In this document: one piece after another, positions 1 to 8,350 of the stretch
Position numbering within the stretch: the first letter of the stretch is position 1
How the letters are laid out: each line of letters starts with the position of its first letter
DNA from: Mesorhizobium sp. WSM4904
GTDB taxonomy: Bacteria > Pseudomonadota > Alphaproteobacteria > Rhizobiales > Rhizobiaceae
DNA length: 64,000 bases
Reading direction: 5' to 3'
NCBI RefSeq assembly: GCF_029674545.1
Contig: NZ_CP121354.1
Span: forward strand, 5,899,001 to 5,963,000
Made by a program: the position numbers and the translations under genes
The notes under the pieces: generated by a model
Told to the model about the DNA's origin: nothing
What the model saw: only the letters and a program-made list of their open reading frames with translations
The model's database searches: none

Positions 1-580
1 AGCTCGCTTCCTCGCCGGTCAGATATTCCTCGACGACGACCTCGGTACCTGCGGCGCCAAAAGCACCCTCGAAACAGGCCTCGAGCGCGGCCATCGCCTC
101 CTCCTGCGTCATGGCGATGGTGACGCCCTTGCCGGCGGCAAGCCCGTCGGCCTTGATGACGATCGGCGCGCCGGTCTTCTCGACATAGGCCTTGGCCGAG
201 GCGAGGTCGCCGAAGCGGCCATAGGCGGCCGTCGGGATGTTGAACTTCGCGCAAAGATCCTTGGTGAAACCCTTCGAGCCTTCGAGCCGCGCCGCCGCCT
301 TGGACGGACCGAAGACGCGGACCCCCCAGGCGCGCAGGTCGTCGGCGATGCCGGCCACCAATGGCGCTTCCGGACCGACCACGACGAGGTCGATCTTTTT
401 CTCCTGGCAGAAGGCGGCGACCGCGGAATGGTCGGCGATGTCCAGCTTGACCAAATCGGCAAGGCGGCCAATGCCGGGATTACCGGGCGAGGCATAGAGC
501 CTCGTGAGCAGCGGCGACGCGGCGATCTTCCAGGCAAGCGCGTGCTCGCGGCCGCCCGAACCGAGAAGAAGAACGTTCAT
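1..580 (-). CDS. purD: Phosphoribosylamine-glycine ligase (GARS), N-terminal part
   Basis: This is the N-terminal 193 residues of PurD, cut by the window edge. PurD joins phosphoribosylamine and glycine with ATP in the second step of purine synthesis, in the cytoplasm. The protein starts [19 protein letters not shown], the glycine-rich first loop typical of GARS. The ATP-grasp region follows, with [26 protein letters not shown] and [14 protein letters not shown] visible. The ATG is at 578-580 on the minus strand and matches the usual family start. The gene runs off the left edge, so the catalytic C-terminal half is not visible. The family call is certain. Confidence 0.95.
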   Translation of the reverse strand, partial: MNVLLLGSGGREHALAWKIAASPLLTRLYASPGNPGIGRLADLVKLDIADHSAVAAFCQEKKIDLVVVGPEAPLVAGIADDLRAWGVRVFGPSKAAARLEGSKGFTKDLCAKFNIPTAAYGRFGDLASAKAYVEKTGAPIVIKADGLAAGKGVTIAMTQEEAMAALEACFEGAFGAAGTEVVVEEYLTGEEAS

Positions 581-673
581 GGCCACCTCTTGCTGCCGAT
601 CGTCTCTGCCCTGAACCCGCTATTGGTCCAAGGGCGACGGGTCAAGGCGTGTCGGCAATTTGGAGGCAATTGC

Positions 674-720
674 GCACGGGAACATGGCCCTCATCGAGAC
701 GTGATGAGGCCGGCCCGTGC
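674..720. other. Strong stem-loop between purD and the PhyH gene
   Basis: The 178-bp gap holds an interrupted inverted repeat: GCACGGG near 674 pairs with CCCGTGC at 714-720, and inner arms GGCC/TCATC pair with GATGA/GGCC. No T-run follows on either strand, so it is not a classic intrinsic terminator. It lies just past the end of the minus-strand PhyH gene and could end or protect its mRNA. Confidence 0.45.
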
Positions 721-758
721 CCGACAGCGATCCGGCCGATCAGCCTTTGGAGAATGAT

Positions 759-1553
759 TCAGCTCTGGAAGATGATCGGGAACCAGTCCTCGCGCAATTT
801 CTGGCCGGGCTTCATGTCGTGGCCCGGATAGGGCGGCGAAGTGCGGCCCGGCCGCTCGACATAGTGCGCATCGTCGCCGACCCAGCGCAACGACAGCGCC
901 CTGCGTCGGGCCGAGGTCATGTTGCCGCGCGCGCCATGGGCGGTGCGGAAATCGAACAGGATGGCGTCGCCCGGCTCCATCTCCCATTCGAGCACCTTCA
1001 TCGACGGGTCGTTGTCGGGATCGGGTACCGGCAGGTAATCGCCCTCGCCGGCATAGAAATTTGCGTCGTTCAGCCAGCGCACCGGCAGGACCATCTTTTC
1101 CCATTTGTGCGAGCCGGCGATCAGCCTGAGCGTCGCCTCCTTCACCGGATCGATCGGGATCCAGAAGCTCACCGTCTGGCTGCCGTCGACAAAATAGTAG
1201 GGAATGTCCTGGTGCCAAGGCGTCGGCTTCTGAGTGCCGGGCTCCTTGACCAGAACGTGATCGTGGAAGAACTGCGCGCTGCGTGACTGCATGACCGCCG
1301 CCGCGAGCTCTGCCGCCGGCGATTCGCGCACGATCCTGACGAATTCCGGGATGCGTTCCCAGTTGCAGTAATCGTCGAAGAAGCTGCCCTTGCCCCCGGC
1401 GATGTCGGACGCTGTAGCGCTGCGGTTTTGCATGTTGCGCTCGATGCCGTCGGCAATGACATCGACCCAATCCTTGAAGGCGCCGCGGATGCAGACCGCA
1501 CCATCGCGCTGATAGTCGGCAATCGTCGCGGCATCGATCTTGGCGGTGGCCAT
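759..1553 (-). CDS. Phytanoyl-CoA dioxygenase (PhyH) family protein
   Basis: A 264-residue Fe(II)/2-oxoglutarate-dependent oxygenase of the PhyH family. The HxD pair (H114, D116 in PWHQDIPYYF) and the distal His (H206 in TAHGARGN) are present, followed by an Arg-rich stretch (near 217-219) that would hold 2-oxoglutarate. The start is the ATG at 1553, with AGGAG seven bases upstream; an in-frame TTG two codons earlier is less likely. The substrate cannot be read from the sequence; relatives hydroxylate lipids or small metabolites. It is transcribed away from the LysR gene at 1644, which is the usual arrangement for a regulator and its target. Confidence 0.85.
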   Translation of the reverse strand: MATAKIDAATIADYQRDGAVCIRGAFKDWVDVIADGIERNMQNRSATASDIAGGKGSFFDDYCNWERIPEFVRIVRESPAAELAAAVMQSRSAQFFHDHVLVKEPGTQKPTPWHQDIPYYFVDGSQTVSFWIPIDPVKEATLRLIAGSHKWEKMVLPVRWLNDANFYAGEGDYLPVPDPDNDPSMKVLEWEMEPGDAILFDFRTAHGARGNMTSARRRALSLRWVGDDAHYVERPGRTSPPYPGHDMKPGQKLREDWFPIIFQS

Positions 1554-1601
1554 GGGCAATCTCCTTGTCGGGCAGACCGACTATCGCAAGAGCGTCACAT
1601 C

Positions 1602-1635
1602 GCGTAAAATAATAACTTGTCATCTCGCTTATAGC
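1602..1635. promoter_or_regulatory. AT-rich divergent promoter with possible LysR operator
   Basis: The 90-bp gap between the divergent PhyH and LysR genes is much richer in A/T than its surroundings. It contains the dyad ATAA-N13-TTAT within the stretch ataacttg...cgcttat. LysR proteins often bind such imperfect dyads in shared promoters. Exact limits are approximate. Confidence 0.35.
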
Positions 1636-1643
1636 TTTTGTCT

Positions 1644-2555
1644 ATGAAACCAACGCTTGTGCAATTGCACTACGTCATCGCCGTGGCCCGCTATGGCAGC
1701 GTGACCGCCGCGGCCGCGGCGCTCAATGTTTCTCAGCCTTCGATTTCGGTCGCGATCGACAATGTCGAGGAAGCGCTCGGCCAAAAACTCTTCGTGCGTC
1801 AGCGCGGCAGCGGCGTGGCGCTGACCTCCTTTGGCCGCCAGGCCGTCGCCAAGGCAAGGCAGGTGCTGGCCGAGGCGGATGAGTTGGCCGCGCTCGGATC
1901 GCGCGAGGCCGATGTCGGCGGCGAGCTGGCGCTCGGCTGTTTCGAGGATCTGGCGCCCTATTTCGCGCCGGCGCTGATGCGCTCCTTTGCGGAGCGCTGC
2001 CCGGCAGTCACGGTCGTGATCCGCGACGAAACCTTCGAGACGCTGGGGCGGCGTCTGGCCGACAGCGCGATCGATCTCGGCCTGACCTACGATCTCGGCC
2101 TGCCGGCGCATTTCAAGCGCGTGCTTCTGCATGAGCTTCGGCCACACGCGCTGCTGCCGGCCGGCCATGTGCTGGCCGACAAGCGTGCCGTCAGCCTGGC
2201 GGAGTTGGCCGTGCATCCGCTGATCACCACCGAGCAGCCGCACAGCTGGCAGCACATGCTCGACCTCTTCCTCAGCCGCGGCCTGTCGCCCGCCGCCCAG
2301 TCGTCGACAAGCTCGTTCGAGCTGCAGCGCAGCATGGTGGCCAACGGCTTCGGCGTGGCGGTGAGCTACACCAGGCCGCGTGGCGACAGGAGCTATGACG
2401 GCCTGCCGCTGGTCTGCAAGCCGATTTCCGACCCGCTTCCCATGCAGCGCATCATCCTCGCCCACGACACGCGCCTGCGCCTACCGAAGGCGGCGCTCGC
2501 CTTCATCGAGACGGCGAAAGCGTGGTTCGCCGGTCACGATGTTTTCACCGGCTGA
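1644..2555 (+). CDS. LysR-family transcriptional regulator
   Basis: A 303-residue LysR-type regulator. Residues about 1-62 form the winged helix-turn-helix (LHYVIAVARYGSVTAAAAAL, then NVSQPSISVAIDNVEEALG). The rest is the two-lobed ligand-binding domain of periplasmic-binding-protein fold. The start is the ATG at 1644; the TTG at 1638 is in frame but has no better ribosome site. It is divergent from the PhyH dioxygenase at 759-1553 and likely controls it, acting in the cytoplasm in response to an unknown small molecule. The ligand cannot be inferred. Confidence 0.9.
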   Translation: MKPTLVQLHYVIAVARYGSVTAAAAALNVSQPSISVAIDNVEEALGQKLFVRQRGSGVALTSFGRQAVAKARQVLAEADELAALGSREADVGGELALGCFEDLAPYFAPALMRSFAERCPAVTVVIRDETFETLGRRLADSAIDLGLTYDLGLPAHFKRVLLHELRPHALLPAGHVLADKRAVSLAELAVHPLITTEQPHSWQHMLDLFLSRGLSPAAQSSTSSFELQRSMVANGFGVAVSYTRPRGDRSYDGLPLVCKPISDPLPMQRIILAHDTRLRLPKAALAFIETAKAWFAGHDVFTG

Positions 2556-2606
2556 GCGACAATGCGGCCGCTTGACGGCGCCAGCCGCTGCTGCCACTCC
2601 AGCGCA

Positions 2607-3590
2607 ATGGAAACCATTCAGTCGAAAGCCACCCAGGGCCGCGTCGCGGACGCGCCGAGCGGCCATTGGGTCTACAGGGTGCTGCCGCGCTGGCTGTGGC
2701 CCTATGCGCAGCTCGCGCGCTGGGACCGGCCGATCGGCTGGCAATTGCTGCTCTGGCCCTGCTGGTGGTCGGCGGCCCTTGCGGCCAGCGCCTATCCGCG
2801 CCCGACCGATCCGCTGCTGACGCTGTTGCCGGCGCCCTGGTATCTATTGCTGTTCTTCGTCGGCGCCGTCGCCATGCGCGGCGCCGGCTGCACCTATAAC
2901 GACATCGTCGACGAGGACATCGACAACCAGGTCGAGCGCACCCGCTCGCGGCCGCTGCCTGCCGGCAAGGTGACAAAGCGCCAGGCCTGGGCATTCCTGA
3001 TCATCCAGGCATTGGTCGGGCTTGCGGTGCTGCTTCAATTCAACAGCTTCGCCATTCCGCTCGGCATCGCCTCGCTGGCCATCGTCGCCGTCTATCCGTT
3101 CATGAAGCGCATCACCAATTGGCCGCAATTCGTGCTGGGGCTGGCCTTCTCCTGGGGCGCGCTGATGGGCTGGGCGGTCGAGTTCGGCGATCTCGATGGG
3201 CCGGCCATCATGCTCTATATCGGCTCGATCCTGTGGGTGATCGGCTACGACACGATCTACGCGCATCAGGACAAGGAAGACGACGCCATCGTCGGCGTGC
3301 GCTCGACGGCGCGGCTGTTCGGCGACAACACCAAGATGTGGCTGGTGGGGCTCTACGGCGGCACCCTCGTCTGCTTCGCCATCGCCTTTGCTTCGGCACA
3401 GGTGCCGATGCCGGCGCTGGCCGGGCTGATCGCGGCCGGCGCGCATATGGCGCGCCAGATCGTCCGGCTCGACATCAACGATCCGGACCAGTGCCTGAAG
3501 CTGTTCAAGTCGAACAACCAGGTCGGCTGGCTGATCTTTCTGGGACTGATCGGCGGCGCGCTCTGGGTGGCGCTGAAGCCGCTGGTGTAG
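2607..3590 (+). CDS. ubiA: 4-hydroxybenzoate octaprenyltransferase
   Basis: A 327-residue integral membrane prenyltransferase that attaches the polyprenyl tail to 4-hydroxybenzoate in ubiquinone synthesis. The first Asp-rich motif NDIVDEDID is at residues 98-106, and the second is seen in YDTIYAHQDKEDDAIVGV. About eight hydrophobic helices can be followed between these. The chosen ATG (2607) gives the standard family length; the open frame extends to 2562 but lacks family-like sequence there. It stands 51 bp after a LysR gene and is followed directly by a family A repeat, so it is probably transcribed alone. Confidence 0.93.
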   Translation: METIQSKATQGRVADAPSGHWVYRVLPRWLWPYAQLARWDRPIGWQLLLWPCWWSAALAASAYPRPTDPLLTLLPAPWYLLLFFVGAVAMRGAGCTYNDIVDEDIDNQVERTRSRPLPAGKVTKRQAWAFLIIQALVGLAVLLQFNSFAIPLGIASLAIVAVYPFMKRITNWPQFVLGLAFSWGALMGWAVEFGDLDGPAIMLYIGSILWVIGYDTIYAHQDKEDDAIVGVRSTARLFGDNTKMWLVGLYGGTLVCFAIAFASAQVPMPALAGLIAAGAHMARQIVRLDINDPDQCLKLFKSNNQVGWLIFLGLIGGALWVALKPLV

Positions 3591-3600
3591 CGCCACTTTT

Positions 3601-3745
3601 CCTTCTCCCCTTGTGGGAGAAGGTGGATCGGCGCGCAGCGCCGAGACGGATGAGGGGTGTTCCAGCGGAGTGATAGGTTGGCGTTCCTTGGAGCACCCCT
3701 CATCCGTCGCCTTCGGCGACACCTTCTCCCACAAGGGGAGAAGGG
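3601..3745. repeat. Family A palindromic repeat, copy A1 (intergenic)
   Basis: A 145-bp element made of two inverted halves. Each half has an outer palindrome (CTTCTCCCC-TTGTG-GGAGAAGG), a short GC hairpin (GGCGC-GCA-GCGCC, or CGCC-TTC-GGCG) and the stretch GACGGATGAGGGG, arranged around a short variable centre. It fills the gap between ubiA and the convergent DUF6101 gene and could also end transcription from both sides. A near-identical copy lies at 59246-59391. It resembles the short mosaic repeats known from rhizobia, but I cannot assign a named family without a search. Confidence 0.9.
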
Positions 3746-3754
3746 GGAACTGCG

Positions 3755-4321
3755 CTACTCCCGCGCGATGATCTCCTCGCCGCCGATGACGAGCCTCAGG
3801 CCGAGATTGCCGGTCCTGCGGCGGGCGAGGAAGCGCGGACGGCGCATGTTGGATACGCGGCCCTTGCGGCGTTCCTGCGGCGGCAGCGCCTTGATGGCGG
3901 CGCCGAGCGATTCTTCCAGCGTGCGGGCGATGCCGTCGGCCTCGATCAACAGCATCGGCAGGCGATAGGCATCGGCCCAGGCGCGCCAGTCGGCGGCGAC
4001 GTCGTCGAGATCGTCGGCGACCAGAAGCGGCACCGACAGCATCGGATCATTGTGCAAAAGTTCCAGCGTCACGGTGACGTTGCCGTCCGGATCTTCCATG
4101 GCGCGGGCGGCGACGCCGCGGAACGCATTGGCTGGCAGCGCGATGATCGCCGGCAGGCCGCTCATCTCCAGCATGCGCCGGATGACGGCGCCACGCTGAT
4201 CGATCGTGAAGGTAACATCGCCATAGTCGTCGCGCGTGGCATAGCTCACCATCTGCGGCAGGCGAAACGGGTCGAGACGCATGTTGCGCCCCGCCCAGAC
4301 TGGCTTCAGTCCAGTGTTCAT
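3755..4321 (-). CDS. DUF6101-type conserved protein
   Basis: A 188-residue protein of unknown function that I recognise as the rhizobial DUF6101 type; the family name is from memory. The N-terminal part (MNTGLKPVWAGRNMRLDPFR, then YATRDDYGDVTFTIDQRGAV) looks like a compact beta-rich domain that may bind polar or charged partners. The C-terminus is basic (RRKGRVSNMRRPRFLARRRT). There is no signal peptide or membrane segment. The ATG at 4321 is preceded by AGGAAGG at a good distance. The 184-bp upstream gap carries only the hairpin GGCCGG-N5-CCGGCC near 4369-4385. No function is proposed. Confidence 0.75.
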   Translation of the reverse strand: MNTGLKPVWAGRNMRLDPFRLPQMVSYATRDDYGDVTFTIDQRGAVIRRMLEMSGLPAIIALPANAFRGVAARAMEDPDGNVTVTLELLHNDPMLSVPLLVADDLDDVAADWRAWADAYRLPMLLIEADGIARTLEESLGAAIKALPPQERRKGRVSNMRRPRFLARRRTGNLGLRLVIGGEEIIARE

Positions 4322-4505
4322 CGAGTGCCTTCCTGTTTCTCCTGAGGGCCGTTTTCCGGTTCTCTCCGGGCCGGTTTTCCCGGCCTCGTTATGGGAGAAA
4401 CATTAGCGCTCGCTTCTTACCGCCTCGCTTAAGAAAGTCAGTTAAATTTTGCTGATCGGGGCCGATGGTTATCGGAATGCAACCAGCCACAAGATGTTGG
4501 AAGAA

Positions 4506-5948
4506 TTAGATAACCTTACCGGGATTCATGATGCCGGCCGGATCGAAGGCGGCTTTCACCCGGCGCATCAGATCGATCGCCATCGGCGGCGCCGTGGCGG
4601 CCAGTTCGTCGCGCTTCAGCTGGCCGATGCCATGCTCGGCCGAGATGGAGCCGTGGAAGGAGCGGACGACGTCGTGCACGGCCTTGTTCATCGGGCGGTA
4701 GAGACCGAGGAACGCTTCGTCATCGCCGCCTTCGGGGCGGGAAATGTTATAGTGCAGATTGCCGTCGCCCATGTGACCGAAGCAGACGACGCGCGCGCCG
4801 GGGCTGACGGAGGCGACGGCGCCGGCGGCCGTCTCGATGAAGTCCGGGATCGAGGCGATCGGCACCGAGATGTCATGCTTGATCGAAGCGCCTTCCGGCT
4901 TCTGGCACTCTGGCAGCACCTCGCGGAAGTTCCAGAAGGCATCGCCCTGGGCCAGGCTGGCCGCGACCACCGCGTCGCCGACGATACCTGTCTCGAGGCC
5001 GGCCGCCAGCACTTCCTCTATCAGCGCTCTGCCATCCTCTTCCGAGCGCCCGGACGAAATCTGCATCAGCACATACCACGGCCAGTCGTCGGCCAGCGGC
5101 CGCGTCACGCCCTGCGCATGCAGAAGTGTAAAATCGTAAGGCCGTTTGCCGATCAGCTCGAAAGCGGTGAGCGACTGACCTGCCTGATCCATCGCCAGGG
5201 TGAACAGCGACAGCGCGTCTCTCGCCGAAGACAGGCCGACGAAGGCAACCTCCCTGCCCTTCGGCTTGGGAAACAGCTTGAGCACGGCGGCGGTGATGAC
5301 GCCAAGCGTGCCCTCGGCGCCGACGAAAAGGTTCTTCAGATCGTAGCCGGTGTTGTCCTTCTTCAGCTTGCGCAGATCGTCGAATACTTCGCCGGTCGGC
5401 AGCACCACTTCGACGCCGAGGCAAAGCTCGCGCGCATTGCCATAGGCAAGCACGCCGGTGCCGCCGGCGTTCGAAGAAAGATTGCCGCCGATCTGGCAGG
5501 AGCCTTGGGCCGCGAGCGACAGCGGAAACAGCCGGTCGGCGGCGTCGGCCGCATCCTGCAGCGTCTGCAGGATGACGCCAGCCTCGGCGGTGACCGTGTT
5601 CGACAATATGTCGATCTCGCGGATGCGGTTCAGCCGCGACAGCGACAGCACGATGTCGCGGCCGGATTTGTCCGGCACCTGGGCGCCGACCAGGCCGGTG
5701 TTGCCGCTCTGCGGCACGACCGGCGTTCCGGTCTCGGTCGCCAGACGCATGATGCGGCTCACTTCCTCGACGCTGCCCGGCCTGAGCACCAGCGATGTTC
5801 GGCCATGCCACAGGCCGCGCCGCTCGGTGATGTAGGGAGCGATGTCGGCCTGGTCGCGCAGCGCATATTTGTCGCCGACGATGGCCGCAAAACGGTCGAT
5901 GAGGGCGGGATCGAGGTCGAAGGGCTGATCGTCGGTCTGATCGTTCAT
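4506..5948 (-). CDS. FAD-binding oxidoreductase, GlcD / D-2-hydroxyglutarate dehydrogenase type
   Basis: A 480-residue FAD-linked dehydrogenase of 2-hydroxy acids. The N-terminal half is a PCMH-type FAD domain (VVPQSGNTGLVGAQVP, then IGGNLSSNAGGTGVLAYGNA). The C-terminal half is the FAD-linked oxidase cap, with CFGHMGDGNLHYNI and the end motif SAEHGIGQLKRDEL. Such enzymes pass electrons from D-lactate, D-2-hydroxyglutarate or related acids to the respiratory chain. The start is the ATG at 5948; the frame stays open further upstream only over the neighbouring tsaC gene, where the protein is not family-like. It lies 19 bp behind tsaC and is probably cotranscribed. The exact substrate is not decided. 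Confidence 0.88.
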   Translation of the reverse strand: MNDQTDDQPFDLDPALIDRFAAIVGDKYALRDQADIAPYITERRGLWHGRTSLVLRPGSVEEVSRIMRLATETGTPVVPQSGNTGLVGAQVPDKSGRDIVLSLSRLNRIREIDILSNTVTAEAGVILQTLQDAADAADRLFPLSLAAQGSCQIGGNLSSNAGGTGVLAYGNARELCLGVEVVLPTGEVFDDLRKLKKDNTGYDLKNLFVGAEGTLGVITAAVLKLFPKPKGREVAFVGLSSARDALSLFTLAMDQAGQSLTAFELIGKRPYDFTLLHAQGVTRPLADDWPWYVLMQISSGRSEEDGRALIEEVLAAGLETGIVGDAVVAASLAQGDAFWNFREVLPECQKPEGASIKHDISVPIASIPDFIETAAGAVASVSPGARVVCFGHMGDGNLHYNISRPEGGDDEAFLGLYRPMNKAVHDVVRSFHGSISAEHGIGQLKRDELAATAPPMAIDLMRRVKAAFDPAGIMNPGKVI

Positions 5949-5967
5949 GGAGCCCAAACTATGACGC

Positions 5968-6936
5968 TCAGTCGATCTTGTCACGCGGGGCGGCGGCGCG
6001 GGCGAGCCGGTCGTTGATCGCCTCGCCCAGGCCGTCGAGCGGGATCGGCTCGACGGCGATGGTAGCGGCGCCGCTGCGGTCGAGCGCCTGCATATAGGCG
6101 AACAGATTGGCGGCTGCCTCGCGCAGATCGCCCGCTTCGGAAAGATTGCGCACTGCCACCGCGCCGCGCCAGCCCTCGGCACGATCGCGGCCGAAGGCCA
6201 GCAGCGCCTCGCCGCCGGCCACCCTATCGGCATTGAGACGCACCGAGGCGCCCGGAGCGTAATGCGAGGCGAGCATGCCGGGCGCCTGGATGCCGGCAGC
6301 GCCGCGGACAATCTTTGCGCCGGCAATGGCTTCGATCTCACGGGCGGCAATGCCGCCCGGCCTCAGCAGCCTCAGCTTGTCGTCCTCGATCTTGACGATG
6401 GTCGATTCCAGGCCGACGGGTGTCGCGCCGCCGTCGACCACCAGCTTGATCTTACCGCCGAGATCGGCCTCCACAGCTTGCGCCGTCGTGGCGCTGATCT
6501 TGCCGGAGGAGTTGGCGCTGGGAGCGGCGAGCGGGCGGCCAAGCCGCGCGATCAATTCGCCGCCAAAACCCCTCGGCATGCGCAGCGCGATGGTGTCCAG
6601 CCCCGCGGTGACCAGCGGATGCATGTTGTTTTCCGCGCGTTGCGGCAGCACCAGCGTCAGCGGACCGGGCCAGAAGGCCCTGGCCAGTTTCGTCGACAGC
6701 GGATCGAATTCTGCGATGCGGTTTGCCATGGCCAGGTCGGCGACATGAGCAATCAGCGGATTGAAGCGCGGCCGGCCCTTGGCCTCGAAGATACGCGCCA
6801 CGGCGACGCCATTGGTGGCGTCGCCGGCGAGCCCGTAAACGGTCTCGGTCGGGATTGCGACGACATCGCCGGCTTCGAGCAGCGTCAGCGCCCGTTCCAT
6901 CGCCTCGCCGACGGCAAGTATCTCAGCCAAATTCAT
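5968..6936 (-). CDS. tsaC: L-threonylcarbamoyladenylate synthase (Sua5/TsaC type)
   Basis: A 322-residue protein of the long Sua5 form. It makes threonylcarbamoyl-AMP from threonine, bicarbonate and ATP, the first step of the t6A37 modification in tRNAs reading ANN codons. The YrdC domain is N-terminal (AIPTETVYGLAGDATN, KGRPRFNPLIAHV, SANSSGKIS). The Sua5 C-terminal domain follows a linker (PGMLASHYAPGASVRL). The ATG at 6936 opens the family-like sequence MNLAEILAVGEAME; an earlier in-frame start would add 20 unrelated residues. It heads a two-gene unit with the FAD dehydrogenase. Confidence 0.92.
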   Translation of the reverse strand: MNLAEILAVGEAMERALTLLEAGDVVAIPTETVYGLAGDATNGVAVARIFEAKGRPRFNPLIAHVADLAMANRIAEFDPLSTKLARAFWPGPLTLVLPQRAENNMHPLVTAGLDTIALRMPRGFGGELIARLGRPLAAPSANSSGKISATTAQAVEADLGGKIKLVVDGGATPVGLESTIVKIEDDKLRLLRPGGIAAREIEAIAGAKIVRGAAGIQAPGMLASHYAPGASVRLNADRVAGGEALLAFGRDRAEGWRGAVAVRNLSEAGDLREAAANLFAYMQALDRSGAATIAVEPIPLDGLGEAINDRLARAAAPRDKID

Positions 6937-7103
6937 CACCGATCCTGAACACGCCGGTCCCGTAATACGGCCGGCAATGCGGGGCAAGGCAGGCATTGGC
7001 GATTTATCAATCCCTAAAATGTTAAGTTTCCGCGCAAGCCGGCATCAATTCGCCGGCACTAGGGTGCTGGTTTCCGGTTGTTGGGCTCGGGGGAGTTGTT
7101 GTG

Positions 7104-7679
7104 ATGCGCATGCTTTGCTTTGGCGCAATTCCGGACGGAAGGCTACGGCGAAGTCGCCGAGCCCAACCGTTATGCGCCTTTCCTGGAATTGTTCTGGGAG
7201 CGGTCTCAATCGGCCTTTTGGCGACGACCGGTCTGGCGCAGGCTTCGTCCATCGTCGTGCTCGGCGTTTCGACCTCGACGCCTTCCGTGATCAGGCTAGC
7301 CGCGATCGAACCAGGCAAGATCTCGACACCATCGATCGTGGCGCTCGGCGAACCGGTGCCAGCCGTCACCGACGAAAAGGTGGCCGCGATCCCGCAGAAA
7401 TCGGAGCGGAGGCACGCGCAGACGCCGACGATCATCCGCGGCGGCATCGTCGGCGGCGCCTTCGCGACACCCGCGGCGGCCGCGGCTGCAAAATCCACGG
7501 AACCGGCAAACGGCACCGCGCCCGCCACGCCTGCCAACGGCGCCGCCGCGGCAGCTCCCGACGGCGACACCAAAGCGGCCAACAACAAGCCGGCCGCAAA
7601 CGGATCGGGCGGCCAGGCGCAGCCGCAAGCCAAACCGCAGAACAGTTCGACATTGCAGCCGGTCGGCAAGGCCATGTAG
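7104..7679 (+). CDS. Exported Ala/Pro-rich hypothetical protein
   Basis: A 191-residue protein I do not recognise. The N-terminus has a signal peptide: a basic stretch (RLRRSRRAQ), a hydrophobic core (GIVLGAVSIGLLATTGLAQA) and a likely cut after AQA. The mature part is low-complexity, rich in Ala, Pro, Asn and Thr, especially after residue 115. The ATG at 7104 has GGGGGAG upstream. The codons for residues 7-31 lie inside a family B repeat (7123-7195), so the n-region of the signal peptide appears to come from an inserted repeat. It is followed by a terminator at 7717-7755. It is probably a periplasmic or envelope protein. Confidence 0.65.
   Translation: MRMLCFGAIPDGRLRRSRRAQPLCAFPGIVLGAVSIGLLATTGLAQASSIVVLGVSTSTPSVIRLAAIEPGKISTPSIVALGEPVPAVTDEKVAAIPQKSERRHAQTPTIIRGGIVGGAFATPAAAAAAKSTEPANGTAPATPANGAAAAAPDGDTKAANNKPAANGSGGQAQPQAKPQNSSTLQPVGKAM
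7123..7195. repeat. Family B repeat, copy B1 (inside a signal-peptide region)
   Basis: A 73-bp element running from GCGCAATTCCGGACGG through TACGGCGAAGTCGCCGAGCC to TTTCCTGGAATTGTTC. The ends GCAATTCC and GGAATTG are inverted. It is almost identical to the copy at 43474-43546. Unlike most copies it lies within a coding region, in the first part of the exported protein gene. Confidence 0.85.
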
Positions 7680-7716
7680 GGCTACCCTCGCGGTCGCCGA
7701 TCTCTAAGCTCAATTG

Positions 7717-7755
7717 AAAAAGGGCGACGTTTGCAAGCGCCGCCCTTCGTTTCTT
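7717..7755. terminator. Intrinsic terminator, probably two-way
   Basis: AAGGGCG (7720-7726) pairs with CGCCCTT (7741-7747) across a 14-base loop. An A-run lies on the left and a T-rich tail (cgtttctt) on the right. It separates the exported protein gene from the convergent acidic protein gene and could end both. Confidence 0.7.
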
Positions 7756-7773
7756 CAAGCGACGAGAAACGGC

Positions 7774-8082
7774 TCAGGCCGCTTCTTCCTTGTCATCGTC
7801 CTCGGACTCGTCGTCCTCGTCGTCCTCATCCTCGTCGTCGTCCGACTCTTCGTCGCTCGAGGCAGTGGCTTCCTCATCAGAGTCTTCGTCTTCGTCTTCG
7901 TCGTCCTCGTCTTCGTCGTCGGCTTCTTCCTCGTCGCCTTCCTCTTCATCGTCTTCAGACGGATCGGCGGCTTCGATGGCCGCGGCGGCGGCATGGTCGA
8001 GAAGGTTTTCAGAAGCGGGCTCGATACCCTCGGCGGCGGCCGGGGTTTCTTCGGTCAATTCGATATCGTGAACGGAATTCAT
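7774..8082 (-). CDS. Very acidic low-complexity protein
   Basis: A 102-residue protein with no recognised domain. The first 40 residues are fairly normal (MNSVHDIELTEETPAAAEG). The rest, from about residue 43 to the end, is nearly all Asp and Glu with a few Ser, Ala and Thr. There is no signal peptide or membrane helix. The ATG at 8082 follows a good GGAGG at six bases. Its opposite strand reads as poly-Ser, which is an artefact. Such acidic tails can mimic nucleic acid or bind basic proteins, but that is only a guess. The leader upstream holds the strong hairpin repeats at 8113-8212. Confidence 0.7.
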   Translation of the reverse strand: MNSVHDIELTEETPAAAEGIEPASENLLDHAAAAAIEAADPSEDDEEEGDEEEADDEDEDDEDEDEDSDEEATASSDEESDDDEDEDDEDDESEDDDKEEAA

Positions 8083-8112
8083 GGCATGCCTCCGTGGTTT
8101 GGGAACGTCTTA

Positions 8113-8212
8113 AGGCGCGTCGCTCTGAAACGAATTCAGGCGACGCGCCTCAAGTCTTTGTTTGATGCATGTCGTTGTCCCAGAACCGCTGAACACCTCT
8201 GGGCGACATGCA
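8113..8212. repeat. Composite repeat E+D, two hairpins
   Basis: The first hairpin (8113-8149) has arms GGCGCGTCGC and GCGACGCGCC with inner arms CTGAA/TTCAG. The second (8165-8212) has ATGCATGTCG and CGACATGCAT as outer arms around a tccc-agaacc core. The second part recurs at 36014-36063. Both hairpins lie in the 268-bp gap between glyS and the acidic gene, within the probable 5' leader of the latter. Nothing else was seen in this gap. Confidence 0.8.
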
Positions 8213-8350
8213 TTGGTTCTCCCACGCGGAGGTCATTGCCATATGACTGTAAGCCGGCTCCGGCGCGTTAAATTTCGGGCTGTGAAATTGTCGAAGCGCA
8301 CCGCGCCTTGTGGGGCGCAGGCAGCTTCGGATCGGCGATTTTTCAGGCCG

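Noticed and set aside
109..537. 142-residue minus-strand open frame
   Set aside because: It is an out-of-frame shadow of purD, with Arg/Ser/Pro-rich sequence typical of a wrong frame in high-GC DNA.
4369..4385. Hairpin GGCCGG-N5-CCGGCC as terminator of an upstream gene
   Set aside because: It has no T-run in either direction and lies in the leader of the DUF6101 gene; too short to call.
4449..6017. 522-residue plus-strand open frame
   Set aside because: It lies antisense to the FAD dehydrogenase gene, whose motifs are clear. The antisense protein is Arg/Gly/His-rich with no domain.
7790..8071. Poly-Ser protein on the plus strand
   Set aside because: It is the complement of the Asp/Glu-rich gene (GAC/GAA read as serine codons in another frame). 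The minus-strand gene has the ribosome site.
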